This document shows positions 8,462 to 19,234 of a stretch of DNA of 64,000 nt, in pieces (the first letter of the stretch is position 1; every line of letters starts with the position of its first letter). Under the pieces are notes generated by a model. It saw nothing but the letters and a program-made list of their open reading frames with translations, searched no databases and was not told where the DNA came from. The stretch is taken from positions 124,001-188,000 of the forward strand of contig NZ_JAHEHX010000003.1 in the NCBI RefSeq assembly GCF_024639685.1, given 5' to 3'. The position numbers and the translations under genes are program-made. The DNA is from Polaribacter sp. Its GTDB lineage: Bacteria > Bacteroidota > Bacteroidia > Flavobacteriales > Flavobacteriaceae.

Positions 8462-9294
8462 GTACATTCGAACAATTAGTAGCTTTTGGTAAAGAACATC
8501 CAATTCAAGCTGCTTTATATGCTTCACTTTTTACATGGGGTTTAACAGCTTTAGGAGCTGCTTTAGTTTTCTTTTTTAAGAAAATGAACAGAGCAGTTTT
8601 AGATGGTATGTTAGGATTTACTGGAGGTGTAATGGTTGCAGCTAGTTTTTGGAGTCTATTAGCGCCAGCTATAGACAATAGTCCAGGAGAAGGTTTTATG
8701 AAAGTTTTACCATCAGCAATTGGTTTTGCATTAGGTGCTTTAGCTTTATTTGGGATGGATAAAATTTTACCTCATTTGCATATTAATTTTAAAGAAAATG
8801 AAGCTGAAGGTGTAAAAACAGAATGGCATAAAACTACTTTATTAGTGCTAGCAATTACTTTGCATAATATTCCTGAAGGGTTAGCAGTTGGTGTATTATT
8901 TGGTGGAGCTTCTACTTTAGTAGGTGTAGAGCAAACAGAAATGATAATTGCAGCAATTTCTTTAGCAATTGGTATTGGAATTCAGAATTTTCCTGAAGGT
9001 TTTGCAGTGGCAATGCCTTTAAGAAGACAAGGAGTTAGTAGGTTCAAGAGTTTTTGGTATGGACAATTATCTGCAATTGTAGAGCCTTTTGCAGCGGTTT
9101 TAGGAGCATTGGCAGTTTCGTTTTTTACACCAATTTTACCTTCTGCATTAGCATTTGCTGCAGGTGCAATGATTTTTGTTGTAGTAGAAGAGGTAATACC
9201 AGAAACACAAAGAGATAAATACACAGATATTGCTACATTAGGTTTTATAGCTGGTTTTATTGTAATGATGTCTTTAGATGTTGGTTTAGGATAG
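8458..9294 (+). CDS. ZIP family divalent metal transporter
   Basis: An inner-membrane protein of 278 residues with about eight helices. The signature metal-binding motifs of the ZIP family are visible: HNIPEG in helix 4 (about residues 139-144) and QNFPEG in helix 5 (about 173-178). A short hydrophilic loop with HLH lies before helix 4. The family carries Zn, Fe or Mn across the inner membrane. It is co-transcribed with the DtxR regulator (four-base overlap) and followed by a strong terminator, so the pair is a two-gene operon. Together with the divergent TonB receptor, metal could pass both membranes, which is inference. Confidence 0.93.
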   Translation: MSTFEQLVAFGKEHPIQAALYASLFTWGLTALGAALVFFFKKMNRAVLDGMLGFTGGVMVAASFWSLLAPAIDNSPGEGFMKVLPSAIGFALGALALFGMDKILPHLHINFKENEAEGVKTEWHKTTLLVLAITLHNIPEGLAVGVLFGGASTLVGVEQTEMIIAAISLAIGIGIQNFPEGFAVAMPLRRQGVSRFKSFWYGQLSAIVEPFAAVLGALAVSFFTPILPSALAFAAGAMIFVVVEEVIPETQRDKYTDIATLGFIAGFIVMMSLDVGLG

Positions 9295-9321
9295 AAAAAT
9301 TCTTCCAACTTCAATTCATAT

Positions 9322-9356
9322 AAGCAGAATTTCTACAATAGAAATTCTGCTTTTCT
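9322..9356 (+). terminator. Intrinsic terminator after the ZIP gene
   Basis: A perfect 14-bp stem (9322-9335 with 9339-9352) closes on a 3-base loop and is followed by a T-rich tail. It ends the dtxR-ZIP transcript before the helicase gene. Confidence 0.85.
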
Positions 9357-9399
9357 TTTGAAGTAAGCTTTGCTTTTGATTGCAAATAGATTAATTTGC

Positions 9400-12300
9400 A
9401 TGAAAAATTTAGCTGTGCAAAAACCTGCAATTTTCGAAGTTTATAATGCCTCTGCTGGAAGTGGAAAAACCTTTACACTTGTAAAAGAATACCTAAAAGT
9501 ATTATTAAGTGCAGACGATATTTTCACTTTTCAGAAAATATTAGCAATCACTTTTACGAATAAAGCTGCTGGGGAAATGAAAGAACGAGTACTTTCTAAT
9601 TTAGAAAGTTTTGCTGATGGTAAAGAAAATGATTTGTTTTTAATTATTAGTAGTGAAATTGCTGTTGATAAGGAAACCATTCAAATAAGAAGTAAGAAAA
9701 TTTTAGAGGTAATTCTGCAAAATTATTCAGCGTTTTCAATTACCACTATTGACAGCTTTACACATAAAATAATAAAAAGTTTTGCTTACGATTTAGGTTT
9801 ATCTTTAAATTTTGAAGTGGAAATGGATGCAGTTTCACTGTTAAATGAAGCTGTAGATGTTTTAATTTCTAAAATTGGAACGGATAAAAAACTAACAAAA
9901 TTACTCATAGATTATTCTTTAGACAAAATTGATGATGATAAATCTTGGGATATTTCTAGAGACTTAAATGAGTTTGCAAGAGTGCTTTTAAATGAAGATG
10001 ATATTCATCATTTTAGAGAATTATCAGAAAGAAAATTAGAAGAGTTTACAGATTTAAAATCTAAGTTATTTACGCATCAAAAAGAGTTAAAAGAATCTTT
10101 TTCTAAGGTTGGTGAAGCTTGTTCTCAACTAATAGCTGATAAGGGTTTGGAGCAAAAGGATTTTATGCGAGGCACAATCCCTAAATTTTTTAATGATATG
10201 AACGAAAAATCGGTTAATTTTAGTTTCTTAACAAGAGCAGAAACTATTCAAAAAGCGATTGATAATCAGCATTATTATTCCAAATCTACTAAAGATGCTA
10301 TTGCTCAAGATATAGAAAGTATTGTGCCACAAATTATAACACATTTCAATACTTCAAAAGAAATTTACAGTCAGTTTTTATTAAACAAATTGACTCTAAA
10401 AAACCTGATTCCTTTAGCAGTTTTAAATAACATCAATCAAGAATTAGAAAATATAAAAGAAGAAAGTAATATTAGGCTTAATGCAGAGTTTAATCAATTA
10501 ATTTCAGACAATATTAAAGAGCAGCCAGCACCTTTTATTTACGAAAGAATTGGGCAACGTTTTCAGCATTATTTTATTGATGAAATGCAAGACACTTCTG
10601 TTTTACAGTGGCAAAATTTAATTCCTTTAATTGATAATGCACTAGCACAAGAAAACAGTAATTTATTGTTGGTTGGTGATGGTAAACAAGCCATTTACAG
10701 ATGGAGAGGAGGAAAGGCTGAACAGTTTATTGAGTTAGGAGCATCAGCTCAAAATCCGTTTTCAATAACAAAAGAAATTAAAAATTTAGAAACCAATTTT
10801 AGAAGTTTTTCTGAGGTAATAAATTTTAATAATTTGTTTTTTCAGCATACAGCAAACTTTCTGCAAAATGATGCTTACAAGAATTTATTTTTAGAGGGTA
10901 ATACTCAATTCGAAAATTCAAAAAAAGGGGGGTATGTCTCTATTGATTTTTTAGAGAAAGAAGATGAAAAAGAAGAGGAACAGTTAAAATATCCAAAGAA
11001 AGTTTTGGAGCACATTTTAGGGTTGAAACCTGAATTTTCTTTAGTTGAAATTTGTGTGTTAACAAGAACTAAAAAAGACGGAGTTGCTATCGCAAATTAC
11101 TTGTCAGAAAATAATGTTCCAATTGTTTCATCAGAAACATTGTTGTTAAACACAAGTGCAAAAGTCAATTTTATAGTAGATGTTTTAAAGGTGCTGCAAA
11201 ATCCAAATGATGAAGAAGCTCGTTTTGAAATGTTGTATTTTTTACATCATCATTTAAATATTCCTTACGATAAAACAACATTTTTAAAAGAGTTCGTTGT
11301 TTTCGAAAATCAGCAGATATTTGAAGAATTGCAAAAGTTTAATATCACTTTTGATATCCATAGATTCAATCAATTTCCATTTTACGAAAAGATAGAAGAA
11401 ATTGTTAGGGGTTTTCAGCTGGTAGAAACTTCAGATGCTTATGTGCAATTTTTTTTAGATATTGTTTTAGAACAACAAAGAAAATCTACAGATGTAAATA
11501 CATTTTTAGATTTTTGGGAAAATAAGAAAGATAAACTCAGCATTGTTGCTCCAGAAAGCGAAAATGCGGTGCAAGTAATGACGATTCATAAATCTAAAGG
11601 TTTAGAATTTCCAGTAGTAATTTTTCCTTGTGATTTAGATATATATAGACAGATAAACCCGAAGGTTTGGCTTGGAGATTTACCAGAGAATTTTGGAGAT
11701 TTCAAAGAATTGCTTTTACCTTTTAATAAAGACTTAAGTCACGTTAATGCAAGAGGTTTAGAAATTTACAATCAACAAAGAGAGGAATTAGAACTAGATA
11801 ATTTTAATCTTTTATATGTGGCATTAACTAGAGCTGTTGAGCAATTGTATATTATTACAGAGAAGAAAATATCATCAAAAGGAATAGAGAATACGAATTT
11901 TTATTCAGGGGTTTTTATCACCTATTTAATGCAACAAAATCTTTGGAAAGATGATGTTCTAAATTACACTTTTGGTTCTAAAAATAGAGTAAGTATAGCT
12001 AAAAAAAAGGAGAGCGTTTCAGAAACGCATCAACAATTTATTTCTACTTCTTGGCAAGATCATAATGTTGTTTTACTTGCAAGTGCTTCTAAATTATGGA
12101 ATACAGCACAAGGTGAAGCCATTGATTATGGAAACTTGTTTCATGAAATATTATCTAAAATATATACAAAGAAAGATGTTCAGAAAGTAATTTATATTTA
12201 TCATCAACAAGGATTTATTAATGATGAGCAAAAGAACTATATGTTGCTTAGAATAGAAGAGCTCATTAAGCATCCAGAATTGAATAAATATTATGTAGAA

Positions 12301-12540
12301 GATGTCATTATATATAATGAGAGAGAAATTGTAGATGTAGACAATCAAATAGTTATTCCAGACAGATTAGTTTTTGCAGCAAATAAGGTTACTATTATTG
12401 ATTATAAAACAGGTGCAGTTTCTCAAGATCACAGACAACAACTATTAAAATACGAACGCGTTTTGCAATCAATGAATTTTAAGGTTGATGCGAAATTATT
12501 AGTCTATATTAATGATAATATAGACGTTGTTAAGGTGTAA
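9400..12540 (+). CDS. UvrD-type helicase with RecB-like nuclease domain (AddA/RecB-like)
   Basis: This 1,046-residue protein has superfamily-1 helicase motifs: ASAGSGKTFTL (Walker A, about residues 17-27), IDEMQDTS (motif II), VGDGKQAIYRWRGG (motif III), VMTIHKSKGLEFPVV (motif V), and LLYVALTRA (motif VI). At the C-terminus, IIDYKTG followed by a QL..Y element marks a PD-(D/E)XK nuclease core. It probably acts in double-strand break end resection. The first possible codon (TTG 9370) gives an ill-fitting extension; ATG 9400 is preferred. The AddB-like exonuclease partner often found beside it in Bacteroidota is absent from this window. Confidence 0.88.
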   Translation: MKNLAVQKPAIFEVYNASAGSGKTFTLVKEYLKVLLSADDIFTFQKILAITFTNKAAGEMKERVLSNLESFADGKENDLFLIISSEIAVDKETIQIRSKKILEVILQNYSAFSITTIDSFTHKIIKSFAYDLGLSLNFEVEMDAVSLLNEAVDVLISKIGTDKKLTKLLIDYSLDKIDDDKSWDISRDLNEFARVLLNEDDIHHFRELSERKLEEFTDLKSKLFTHQKELKESFSKVGEACSQLIADKGLEQKDFMRGTIPKFFNDMNEKSVNFSFLTRAETIQKAIDNQHYYSKSTKDAIAQDIESIVPQIITHFNTSKEIYSQFLLNKLTLKNLIPLAVLNNINQELENIKEESNIRLNAEFNQLISDNIKEQPAPFIYERIGQRFQHYFIDEMQDTSVLQWQNLIPLIDNALAQENSNLLLVGDGKQAIYRWRGGKAEQFIELGASAQNPFSITKEIKNLETNFRSFSEVINFNNLFFQHTANFLQNDAYKNLFLEGNTQFENSKKGGYVSIDFLEKEDEKEEEQLKYPKKVLEHILGLKPEFSLVEICVLTRTKKDGVAIANYLSENNVPIVSSETLLLNTSAKVNFIVDVLKVLQNPNDEEARFEMLYFLHHHLNIPYDKTTFLKEFVVFENQQIFEELQKFNITFDIHRFNQFPFYEKIEEIVRGFQLVETSDAYVQFFLDIVLEQQRKSTDVNTFLDFWENKKDKLSIVAPESENAVQVMTIHKSKGLEFPVVIFPCDLDIYRQINPKVWLGDLPENFGDFKELLLPFNKDLSHVNARGLEIYNQQREELELDNFNLLYVALTRAVEQLYIITEKKISSKGIENTNFYSGVFITYLMQQNLWKDDVLNYTFGSKNRVSIAKKKESVSETHQQFISTSWQDHNVVLLASASKLWNTAQGEAIDYGNLFHEILSKIYTKKDVQKVIYIYHQQGFINDEQKNYMLLRIEELIKHPELNKYYVEDVIIYNEREIVDVDNQIVIPDRLVFAANKVTIIDYKTGAVSQDHRQQLLKYERVLQSMNFKVDAKLLVYINDNIDVVKV

Positions 12541-12550
12541 ACAATTAAAA

Positions 12551-12566
12551 TAACTTTGTAAATTTG
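12551..12566 (+). promoter_or_regulatory. Tandem -7 elements before kbl
   Basis: TAACTTTG (12551-12558) and TAAATTTG (12559-12566) directly abut, so two alternative starts eight bases apart are possible. Both match TAnnTTTG. Confidence 0.45.
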
Positions 12567-12586
12567 CATTTCTAAATTCATAAAAA

Positions 12587-13780
12587 ATGTACGGTAAAAT
12601 TAAGGATACTTTAAAAAAAGAAATTCAGAACATAAAAGATGAAGGATTGTATAAATCTGAAAGAATTATTACTTCTTCTCAAGATGCAGTCATTACATTA
12701 TCTACTGGAGCTGAGGTGTTGAATTTCTGTGCAAATAATTATTTAGGATTATCAAATCATCCAGAAGTAATTCAGGCAGCAAAAGATGTGATGGATACTC
12801 ATGGATTTGGAATGAGTTCTGTGCGTTTTATTTGTGGCACACAAGATATTCATAAAGAATTAGAAAGTAAGATTGCTAATTTTTATCAAACAGATGATAC
12901 TATTTTATATGCAGCTTGTTTTGATGCAAATGGAGGTGTTTTTGAGCCTCTTTTAACAAAAGAAGATGCTATTATTTCAGACAGTTTAAATCATGCTTCT
13001 ATTATTGATGGCGTTCGTTTGTGTAAAGCTGCTCGTTATAGATATCAAAATAATGATATGGCTGCTTTAGAAGAGCAGTTAATTGAAGCCAATAAGCACA
13101 ATCATCGTTTTAAGATTATTGTAACAGATGGCGTTTTCTCTATGGATGGTATTGTAGCTAAATTAGATGAAATCTGCGATTTAGCAGACAAATACGATGC
13201 AATGGTTATGGTTGATGAATGTCATGCTACAGGTTTTATAGGTAAAAAAGGTAGAGGTACAGTAGAGTTAAAAAACGTAATGGATAGAGTAGATATTATT
13301 ACAGGAACTTTAGGAAAAGCTTTAGGAGGTGCAATGGGTGGTTATACGACCGGTAAAAAAGAAATTATAGAAATTTTACGACAACGTTCTAGGCCTTATT
13401 TATTTTCGAATTCTTTGGCACCATCTATAATCGGAGGTTCATTAAAAGTTTTTGATTTAATAGAGAGTGACACCACATTAAGAGACCAATTAGAGTGGAA
13501 TACCAATTACTTTAGAGCAGAAATGGAAAAAGCTGGTTTTGATTTGGTTGGTGCAGATGCTGCTATTGTTCCAGTAATGCTATATGATGCTAAACTTTCG
13601 CAAACCATGGCAGATAAATTGTTAGAAGAAGGAGTGTATGTAATAGGTTTCTTTTTTCCAGTGGTACCAAAGGGGAAGGCCAGAATACGAGTGCAATTAT
13701 CTGCTGCCCATAAAAAAGAACATTTAAATAAAACTATTGAAGCTTTTACCAAAGTAGGTAAGGAACTCGGCGTTATTTAA
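12587..13780 (+). CDS. kbl: Glycine C-acetyltransferase (2-amino-3-ketobutyrate CoA ligase)
   Basis: A 397-residue fold-type I PLP enzyme that cleaves 2-amino-3-ketobutyrate with CoA to glycine and acetyl-CoA in threonine breakdown. Visible features are FCANNYLGL near the N-terminus, the PLP-contacting DECHATGF loop (about residue 209), and GTLGKALGG containing the Schiff-base lysine (about residue 245). Length and motifs fit Kbl rather than serine palmitoyltransferase or KAPA synthase, which share the fold. The usual partner, threonine dehydrogenase, is not in the window. Two overlapping TAnnTTTG elements lie just upstream. Confidence 0.92.
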   Translation: MYGKIKDTLKKEIQNIKDEGLYKSERIITSSQDAVITLSTGAEVLNFCANNYLGLSNHPEVIQAAKDVMDTHGFGMSSVRFICGTQDIHKELESKIANFYQTDDTILYAACFDANGGVFEPLLTKEDAIISDSLNHASIIDGVRLCKAARYRYQNNDMAALEEQLIEANKHNHRFKIIVTDGVFSMDGIVAKLDEICDLADKYDAMVMVDECHATGFIGKKGRGTVELKNVMDRVDIITGTLGKALGGAMGGYTTGKKEIIEILRQRSRPYLFSNSLAPSIIGGSLKVFDLIESDTTLRDQLEWNTNYFRAEMEKAGFDLVGADAAIVPVMLYDAKLSQTMADKLLEEGVYVIGFFFPVVPKGKARIRVQLSAAHKKEHLNKTIEAFTKVGKELGVI

Positions 13781-13820
13781 AACTATTTTAAAGAAGTATT
13801 TTTTTAACATTTTATTGAAT

Positions 13821-13828
13821 TATCTTTG
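13821..13828 (+). promoter_or_regulatory. -7 element of the OmpA-family gene
   Basis: TATCTTTG matches TAnnTTTG and lies 66 bases before the ATG at 13895, leaving a leader of about 60 bases. Confidence 0.45.
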
Positions 13829-13894
13829 TAAATAAGTTTTAAGAACTTACTTTTGTATATTATTATATTAAACTTTTAATTTAAAAACTTGATA

Positions 13895-15247
13895 ATGAAA
13901 CATTTAAAAATAGCTGTGATAGCTTTATTTGCTTTAGTTACTGTTAGTAATGTAAGCGCACAAGATGAAAACAATCCTTTTGTTGTAGGATTTGGTGTAA
14001 ACATAGTAGATTTTTATAATTCTGACGACTTTTCAACACAAATTAATGATGCGTTAGGAAATAAGGATTGGAACTTTTTACCATCAATTTCTAGAATTTC
14101 TGGAGAAAAATATTTAGACAAAGGATTTACCTTACAATTAGCAGGGGCTTTAAGTGAAATTACATTTCTAAATACTGAAGATGATGTAGATTTTTTATAC
14201 TACTCTATTGATGCTATCGTAAAATACGATTTAAACATGTTATTTGGAAACACAGGTTGGTTTGATCCTTATGTATATTTAGGAGGAGGATACGTTTCTG
14301 TTAATTCTAATGGAGAAGGTATGATTAACGCAGGTTTTGGTTTCAATACTTGGTTTAATGACAATTTAGGTTTAAATTTTCAAACAGGAACTAAAAAAGG
14401 TTTTTCAGACAAAGTTAAAGCTCACTACCAAAGTTCTTTAGGTATTGTTGTTAAATTTGGAGGAAAAGATACTGATGGAGATGGAGTATACGATAAATTT
14501 GATGCTTGTCCAGAAGTTGCTGGTTTGGCTGAATTTAATGGGTGTCCAGATGCTGACGGTGATGGGGTAAAAGATTCTGATGATGCATGTCCTAACACGC
14601 CAGGTTTAGCTGCTATGAATGGTTGTCCTGATGCTGATAGTGATGGTATTGCTGATAAAGATGATATGTGTCCTAATGAGAAAGGTACAAAAGCTAATAA
14701 AGGTTGTGCTGACACTGATGGAGATGGAGTAGTAGATAAAGATGATAAATGTGCATCTGTTGCTGGTCCAGCTGCAAACGCAGGTTGTCCTTGGCCAGAT
14801 ACTGACGGAGATGGTGTTTTAGATAAAGATGATAAATGTCCAAATGAAGCTGGTGTTGTATCAGAAGCAGGTTGTCCTGAAATTATAACTGAAGCTGCTA
14901 AAATGGGTGTTGATACTTTTGCAAAGTCAATTTTATTCAACTCAAACAGATCTAGCTTTAAATCAGGAGTTTCTGCTCAGTTAGATGGTATGATCGAGAT
15001 TATGAATAAGTTTCCAAAAGCAAACTTTATCATTAAAGGTTATACAGATAACACAGGTTCTGCTGCTTATAACTTAAAGTTATCAGAAAAAAGAGCTGCT
15101 GCTGTTATGAACTATTTAACTAAAAATGGTGTAGATGCTGCAAGATTAACTTCAAAAGGTTTTGGAGTGGAAGCGCCAATTGCTTCAAATTCAACCAGAG
15201 ATGGAAGAGCTCAAAACAGAAGAGTAGAAGTTAAAGTGACAAACTAG
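13895..15247 (+). CDS. OmpA-family protein with thrombospondin type-3-like repeats
   Basis: The 450-residue product has a signal peptide ending near NVSAQDEN, an N-terminal beta-barrel domain (about 25-190), five acidic DTDGDGVxDKxDxCP-type repeats (about 192-330, calcium-binding type), and a C-terminal OmpA peptidoglycan-binding domain (about 345-450, with GYTDNTGS and NRRVEV). It likely links outer membrane and peptidoglycan. TTG 13889 is available, but ATG 13895 starts the signal peptide directly. It is single-gene: its own promoter at 13821 and a strong terminator at 15268. Confidence 0.93.
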   Translation: MKHLKIAVIALFALVTVSNVSAQDENNPFVVGFGVNIVDFYNSDDFSTQINDALGNKDWNFLPSISRISGEKYLDKGFTLQLAGALSEITFLNTEDDVDFLYYSIDAIVKYDLNMLFGNTGWFDPYVYLGGGYVSVNSNGEGMINAGFGFNTWFNDNLGLNFQTGTKKGFSDKVKAHYQSSLGIVVKFGGKDTDGDGVYDKFDACPEVAGLAEFNGCPDADGDGVKDSDDACPNTPGLAAMNGCPDADSDGIADKDDMCPNEKGTKANKGCADTDGDGVVDKDDKCASVAGPAANAGCPWPDTDGDGVLDKDDKCPNEAGVVSEAGCPEIITEAAKMGVDTFAKSILFNSNRSSFKSGVSAQLDGMIEIMNKFPKANFIIKGYTDNTGSAAYNLKLSEKRAAAVMNYLTKNGVDAARLTSKGFGVEAPIASNSTRDGRAQNRRVEVKVTN

Positions 15248-15267
15248 TCAGTTTAGTAAAAAATATC

Positions 15268-15299
15268 AAAAAGCCTCATCTATAAGATGAGGCTTTTTT
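15268..15299 (+). terminator. Intrinsic terminator after the OmpA gene
   Basis: A perfect 14-bp stem (15268-15281 with 15285-15298), GC-rich at its centre (GCCTCATCT), with a 3-base loop and a T-run. Confidence 0.9.
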
Positions 15300-15334
15300 A
15301 GTTAAAAAAGTTTTTTTATTTGTAATCAAAAAAT

Positions 15335-15342
15335 TACCTTTG
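15335..15342 (+). promoter_or_regulatory. -7 element of atpDC
   Basis: TACCTTTG matches TAnnTTTG, 59 bases before the atpD ATG. It implies that atpD-atpC are transcribed on their own, apart from the rest of the ATP synthase genes. Confidence 0.5.
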
Positions 15343-15389
15343 CATCTTGAAAAAGGGATAACATTCCTATTTAAAAAATAATAACTTAA

Positions 15390-16913
<1,524 letters not shown>

Positions 16914-16915
16914 AC

Positions 16916-16985
16916 AAGTTTTGAGTTTTAAGCTTTTAGTTATCTATGCATAATTAAAAACTATAACTAGAAACTAAAAACTTTT
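16916..16985. repeat. Imperfect inverted repeat between atpD and atpC
   Basis: The left arm AAGTTTTGAGTTT then TAGTTAT is mirrored by ATAACTA then AAACTAAAAACTT on the right, with one mismatch, a bulge and a loop of about 20 bases containing ATGCAT. The arms flank most of the intergenic gap. It may fold in the mRNA and set the ratio of AtpD to AtpC, or be a relic of a small dispersed repeat; both are inference. Confidence 0.5.
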
Positions 16986-16991
16986 AAAAAT

Positions 16992-17282
16992 ATGTTTTTA
17001 GAAATTGTAAGTCCAGAAGCTGTATTATTTTCTTCACAGGTTGATGTTATTTTAGTGCCAGGAGAGGATGGAGAGTTCCAAATGTTAAATAATCACGCAC
17101 CTATTGTTGCAAATTTAAAGGAAGGTTTAGTGAAAATTCACATTCATTCTCAGCAACTCAATAAAGAGGAGTTAAATAGTTTATTAGTACCACTTGAAAC
17201 TGATGATAAGATTTTAACCTTACAAATTAATTCAGGAACTTTAGAATTTAACGATAACAAAGCTATTATACTAGCAGATTAA
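16992..17282 (+). CDS. atpC: ATP synthase F1 subunit epsilon (short form)
   Basis: A 96-residue protein holding only the N-terminal beta-sandwich of the epsilon subunit (FLEIVSPEAVLF, PGEDGEFQMLNNHAPIV). The C-terminal helical hairpin that inhibits ATP hydrolysis in E. coli and Bacillus is absent, as in other Bacteroidota. It follows atpD in the same transcript and ends at a strong terminator (17298-17334). Confidence 0.95.
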   Translation: MFLEIVSPEAVLFSSQVDVILVPGEDGEFQMLNNHAPIVANLKEGLVKIHIHSQQLNKEELNSLLVPLETDDKILTLQINSGTLEFNDNKAIILAD

Positions 17283-17297
17283 TTTAGTAATCTGTTT

Positions 17298-17334
17298 AAA
17301 AAAATCTCAAAATTTTTTTTTGAGATTTTTTTTT
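17298..17334 (+). terminator. Intrinsic terminator after atpC
   Basis: A 15-bp stem (17298-17312 with 17318-17332) built around ATCTC/GAGAT and long A/T runs, with a T tail. Confidence 0.8.
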
Positions 17335-17611
17335 GTAGAAAACTTAGTATTTTAAATTTTTAAAAATTACTACCTCAGTAATTAATTAATTTATTTTTTG
17401 TTTGTTATAATAGTAATGGCTATGTAAGAAATGGCAAATAGCCTTTTAAAAACACTACTGAATAAATTATAACGAAATTATTTTTAGCCTTTAAAGTTAA
17501 AAAAGTAGAGGTCTACAGAATTTTCCTATTATACATGTGAAATGTTATATTTATAGTACATTTAGTAAAGTATGCAGTTAAAAATAAAATATACACTCTT
17601 TAAAAATATTG

Positions 17612-17619
17612 TAAATTTG
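17612..17619 (+). promoter_or_regulatory. -7 element abutting the rbfA start
   Basis: TAAATTTG ends four bases before the rbfA ATG. A start of transcription five to seven bases downstream would coincide with the ATG, predicting a leaderless mRNA. Confidence 0.5.
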
Positions 17620-17623
17620 TAGT

Positions 17624-18019
17624 ATGGAAGAAACTAACAGACAACGAAAAATTGCAGGAGTACTGCAAAAAGATTTAGTAGATGTGTTGCAAAAAGCAGC
17701 ACAAGATGGTATGAGGGGTGTAATTATTTCTGTTTCTAAAGTTCATGTTACTTCAGATTTAGGAGTGGCTAAGATTTATCTGAGTGTTTTTCCTTCTGAA
17801 AAAAGAGAAGAGTTAGTTAAAGGGGTTCAATCTAATACTGTTCTAATACGTCATGAAATGGCAAAAAGAACAAAAAACCAATTACGTAGAATGCCAGAAT
17901 TATTATTTTTTGGAGATGATACACTAGATTATTTAGAAGAAATAGACAAATCTTTAAATGGTAAAGATGAAGATCCTATAAAAAATCCAGAAGTACTTCC
18001 GCGCAGAAAAAAAATATAA
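17624..18019 (+). CDS. rbfA: 30S ribosome-binding factor A
   Basis: RbfA helps mature the 5' end of 16S rRNA on the 30S subunit, especially in the cold. The 131-residue protein has the KH-like fold with TSDLGVAKIYLSVF (about 45-58) and RRMPELLFFGDDTLDY near the end, matching the family motif for the C-terminal part. The promoter -7 element ends only four bases before the ATG. An FtsX-type permease follows after 11 bases, the usual order in Flavobacteriia. Confidence 0.95.
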   Translation: MEETNRQRKIAGVLQKDLVDVLQKAAQDGMRGVIISVSKVHVTSDLGVAKIYLSVFPSEKREELVKGVQSNTVLIRHEMAKRTKNQLRRMPELLFFGDDTLDYLEEIDKSLNGKDEDPIKNPEVLPRRKKI

Positions 18020-18030
18020 ATTCATAAAAA

Positions 18031-19233
18031 CTGAATTTTTCTTATTACATAGCTAAAAGGTATTTACTCTCAAAAACGAGCAATAATGCCATAAACATAA
18101 TTACTATTATAGCCTCTTTTGGTGTAATTGTAAGTTCGTTAGCATTATTTATTATTCTCTCGGGATTTTCTGGTTTAAGAACTTTTAGCTATACCTTATT
18201 AGACGCTTCAGATCCAGATTTAAAAATTACTGCTTTAAAAGGGAAGTCTTTTTTTGTTGACGATAATTTTCTGCAAATCCTAAATAATCAGCCAGATATA
18301 ATTACTTATGCAAAGGTCATTGAAGAACGTGTTTTTTTAGAGTACGGAGATAAAAATGAAATTGCTTTTCTAAAAGGAGTCGATGATAATTACACGAATA
18401 TTACAAAAATAGACAGTGCAATATATATAGGAGATTGGTTAGATACTTCTTATGTAAATACAGCAGTACTTGGCAGAGCAATTGCTATAAAACTATCCTT
18501 AGGTGTAAATAGTTACGGAAAACCATTAACTGTTATGGTTCCTAAGCCTGGTAAAGGATTTATAAACCCTACTAATTCATTCTACAAAACAGATGTGCAA
18601 GTTTTAGGGATATATACTGGTACAGAAGACTTTGAAAATAAATATGTTTTTGTAACTCTAGATCAAGCTAAAAACCTATTGCGTTTTAAAGATAATCAAG
18701 TAACTGCAATTGCTTTAAAAATATTAGATAAAGATGATGCTGATGATATTGCTACAACCTTGCAAAAAAAACTGGGAACTTCTTACAGTGTAAAAACAAA
18801 AGAGCAACTGAATGATGTTTTTTATAAAGTTATAAATACAGAAAACTTTGTGTCTTACCTTATTTTTACGCTCATTATTATAATTGCTTTATTTAATGTA
18901 ATAGGCGCAATAATTATGATGATAATTGACAAAAAACAGAACTTACAAACTTTAAACAATTTAGGAACCACTATACAAGAAATCAAAAATATTTTTGTGT
19001 ATCAAGGTTTCTTACTTACTTTTTTTGGAATGTTAGTTGGTTTAATATTAGGAATTATTTTAGTGTTTTTACAAGATACTTTTGGTTTATTTATGATTAC
19101 TGAAAGCTTGCCTTACCCTGTAGAATTTCAGTTTTATAATTTTATAATTGTTATATTTACAATAACAGTTTTAGGTTTTGTTGCAGCTAAAATAGCGAGT
19201 AGTAGAATCAACCAAAAATTCATTGAAAAATAG
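18031..19233 (+). CDS. FtsX/LolE-type ABC transporter permease, apparent CTG start
   Basis: An uninterrupted frame from 18028 to 19233 encodes a lipoprotein-release type permease. N-terminal helix near residues 22-45 (INIITIIASFG, ALFIILSGFSG), a periplasmic MacB-like core (about 50-265), then three helices (about 275-390) ending in KIASSRINQKFIEK. The first ATG in frame (18535) lies 168 codons inside the core and would delete helix one. The codon at the position where the family starts (MNF) is CTG (18031-18033), reading CTG-AAT-TTT; a stop TAA lies two codons upstream (18025). So either CTG is used or an ATG was mutated or misread. It likely works with an ATP-binding subunit encoded elsewhere. 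Confidence 0.8.
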   Translation: MNFSYYIAKRYLLSKTSNNAINIITIIASFGVIVSSLALFIILSGFSGLRTFSYTLLDASDPDLKITALKGKSFFVDDNFLQILNNQPDIITYAKVIEERVFLEYGDKNEIAFLKGVDDNYTNITKIDSAIYIGDWLDTSYVNTAVLGRAIAIKLSLGVNSYGKPLTVMVPKPGKGFINPTNSFYKTDVQVLGIYTGTEDFENKYVFVTLDQAKNLLRFKDNQVTAIALKILDKDDADDIATTLQKKLGTSYSVKTKEQLNDVFYKVINTENFVSYLIFTLIIIIALFNVIGAIIMMIIDKKQNLQTLNNLGTTIQEIKNIFVYQGFLLTFFGMLVGLILGIILVFLQDTFGLFMITESLPYPVEFQFYNFIIVIFTITVLGFVAAKIASSRINQKFIEK

Positions 19234-19234
19234 T

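Larger units (their letters stand above)
17283..17623. other. 341-base gap between atpC and rbfA without a gene
   Basis: No credible reading frame was found. The gap holds the atpC terminator (17298-17334), a weak 6-bp stem GGCTAT/ATAGCC (17418-17423 with 17438-17443) followed by a short T-run, and the rbfA promoter at 17612. The rest is AT-rich sequence with no recognisable element. Confidence 0.6.

Noticed and set aside
9400-12540. A complete AddAB pair
   Set aside because: Only the AddA/RecB-like gene is present; the flanking genes are a ZIP transporter and kbl.
14425-14940. A 171-residue frame on the minus strand across the OmpA gene
   Set aside because: It is the mirror of the DTDGDG-type repeats, has repetitive Ser/Pro composition and no supporting start or promoter; it is a shadow of a well-supported gene.
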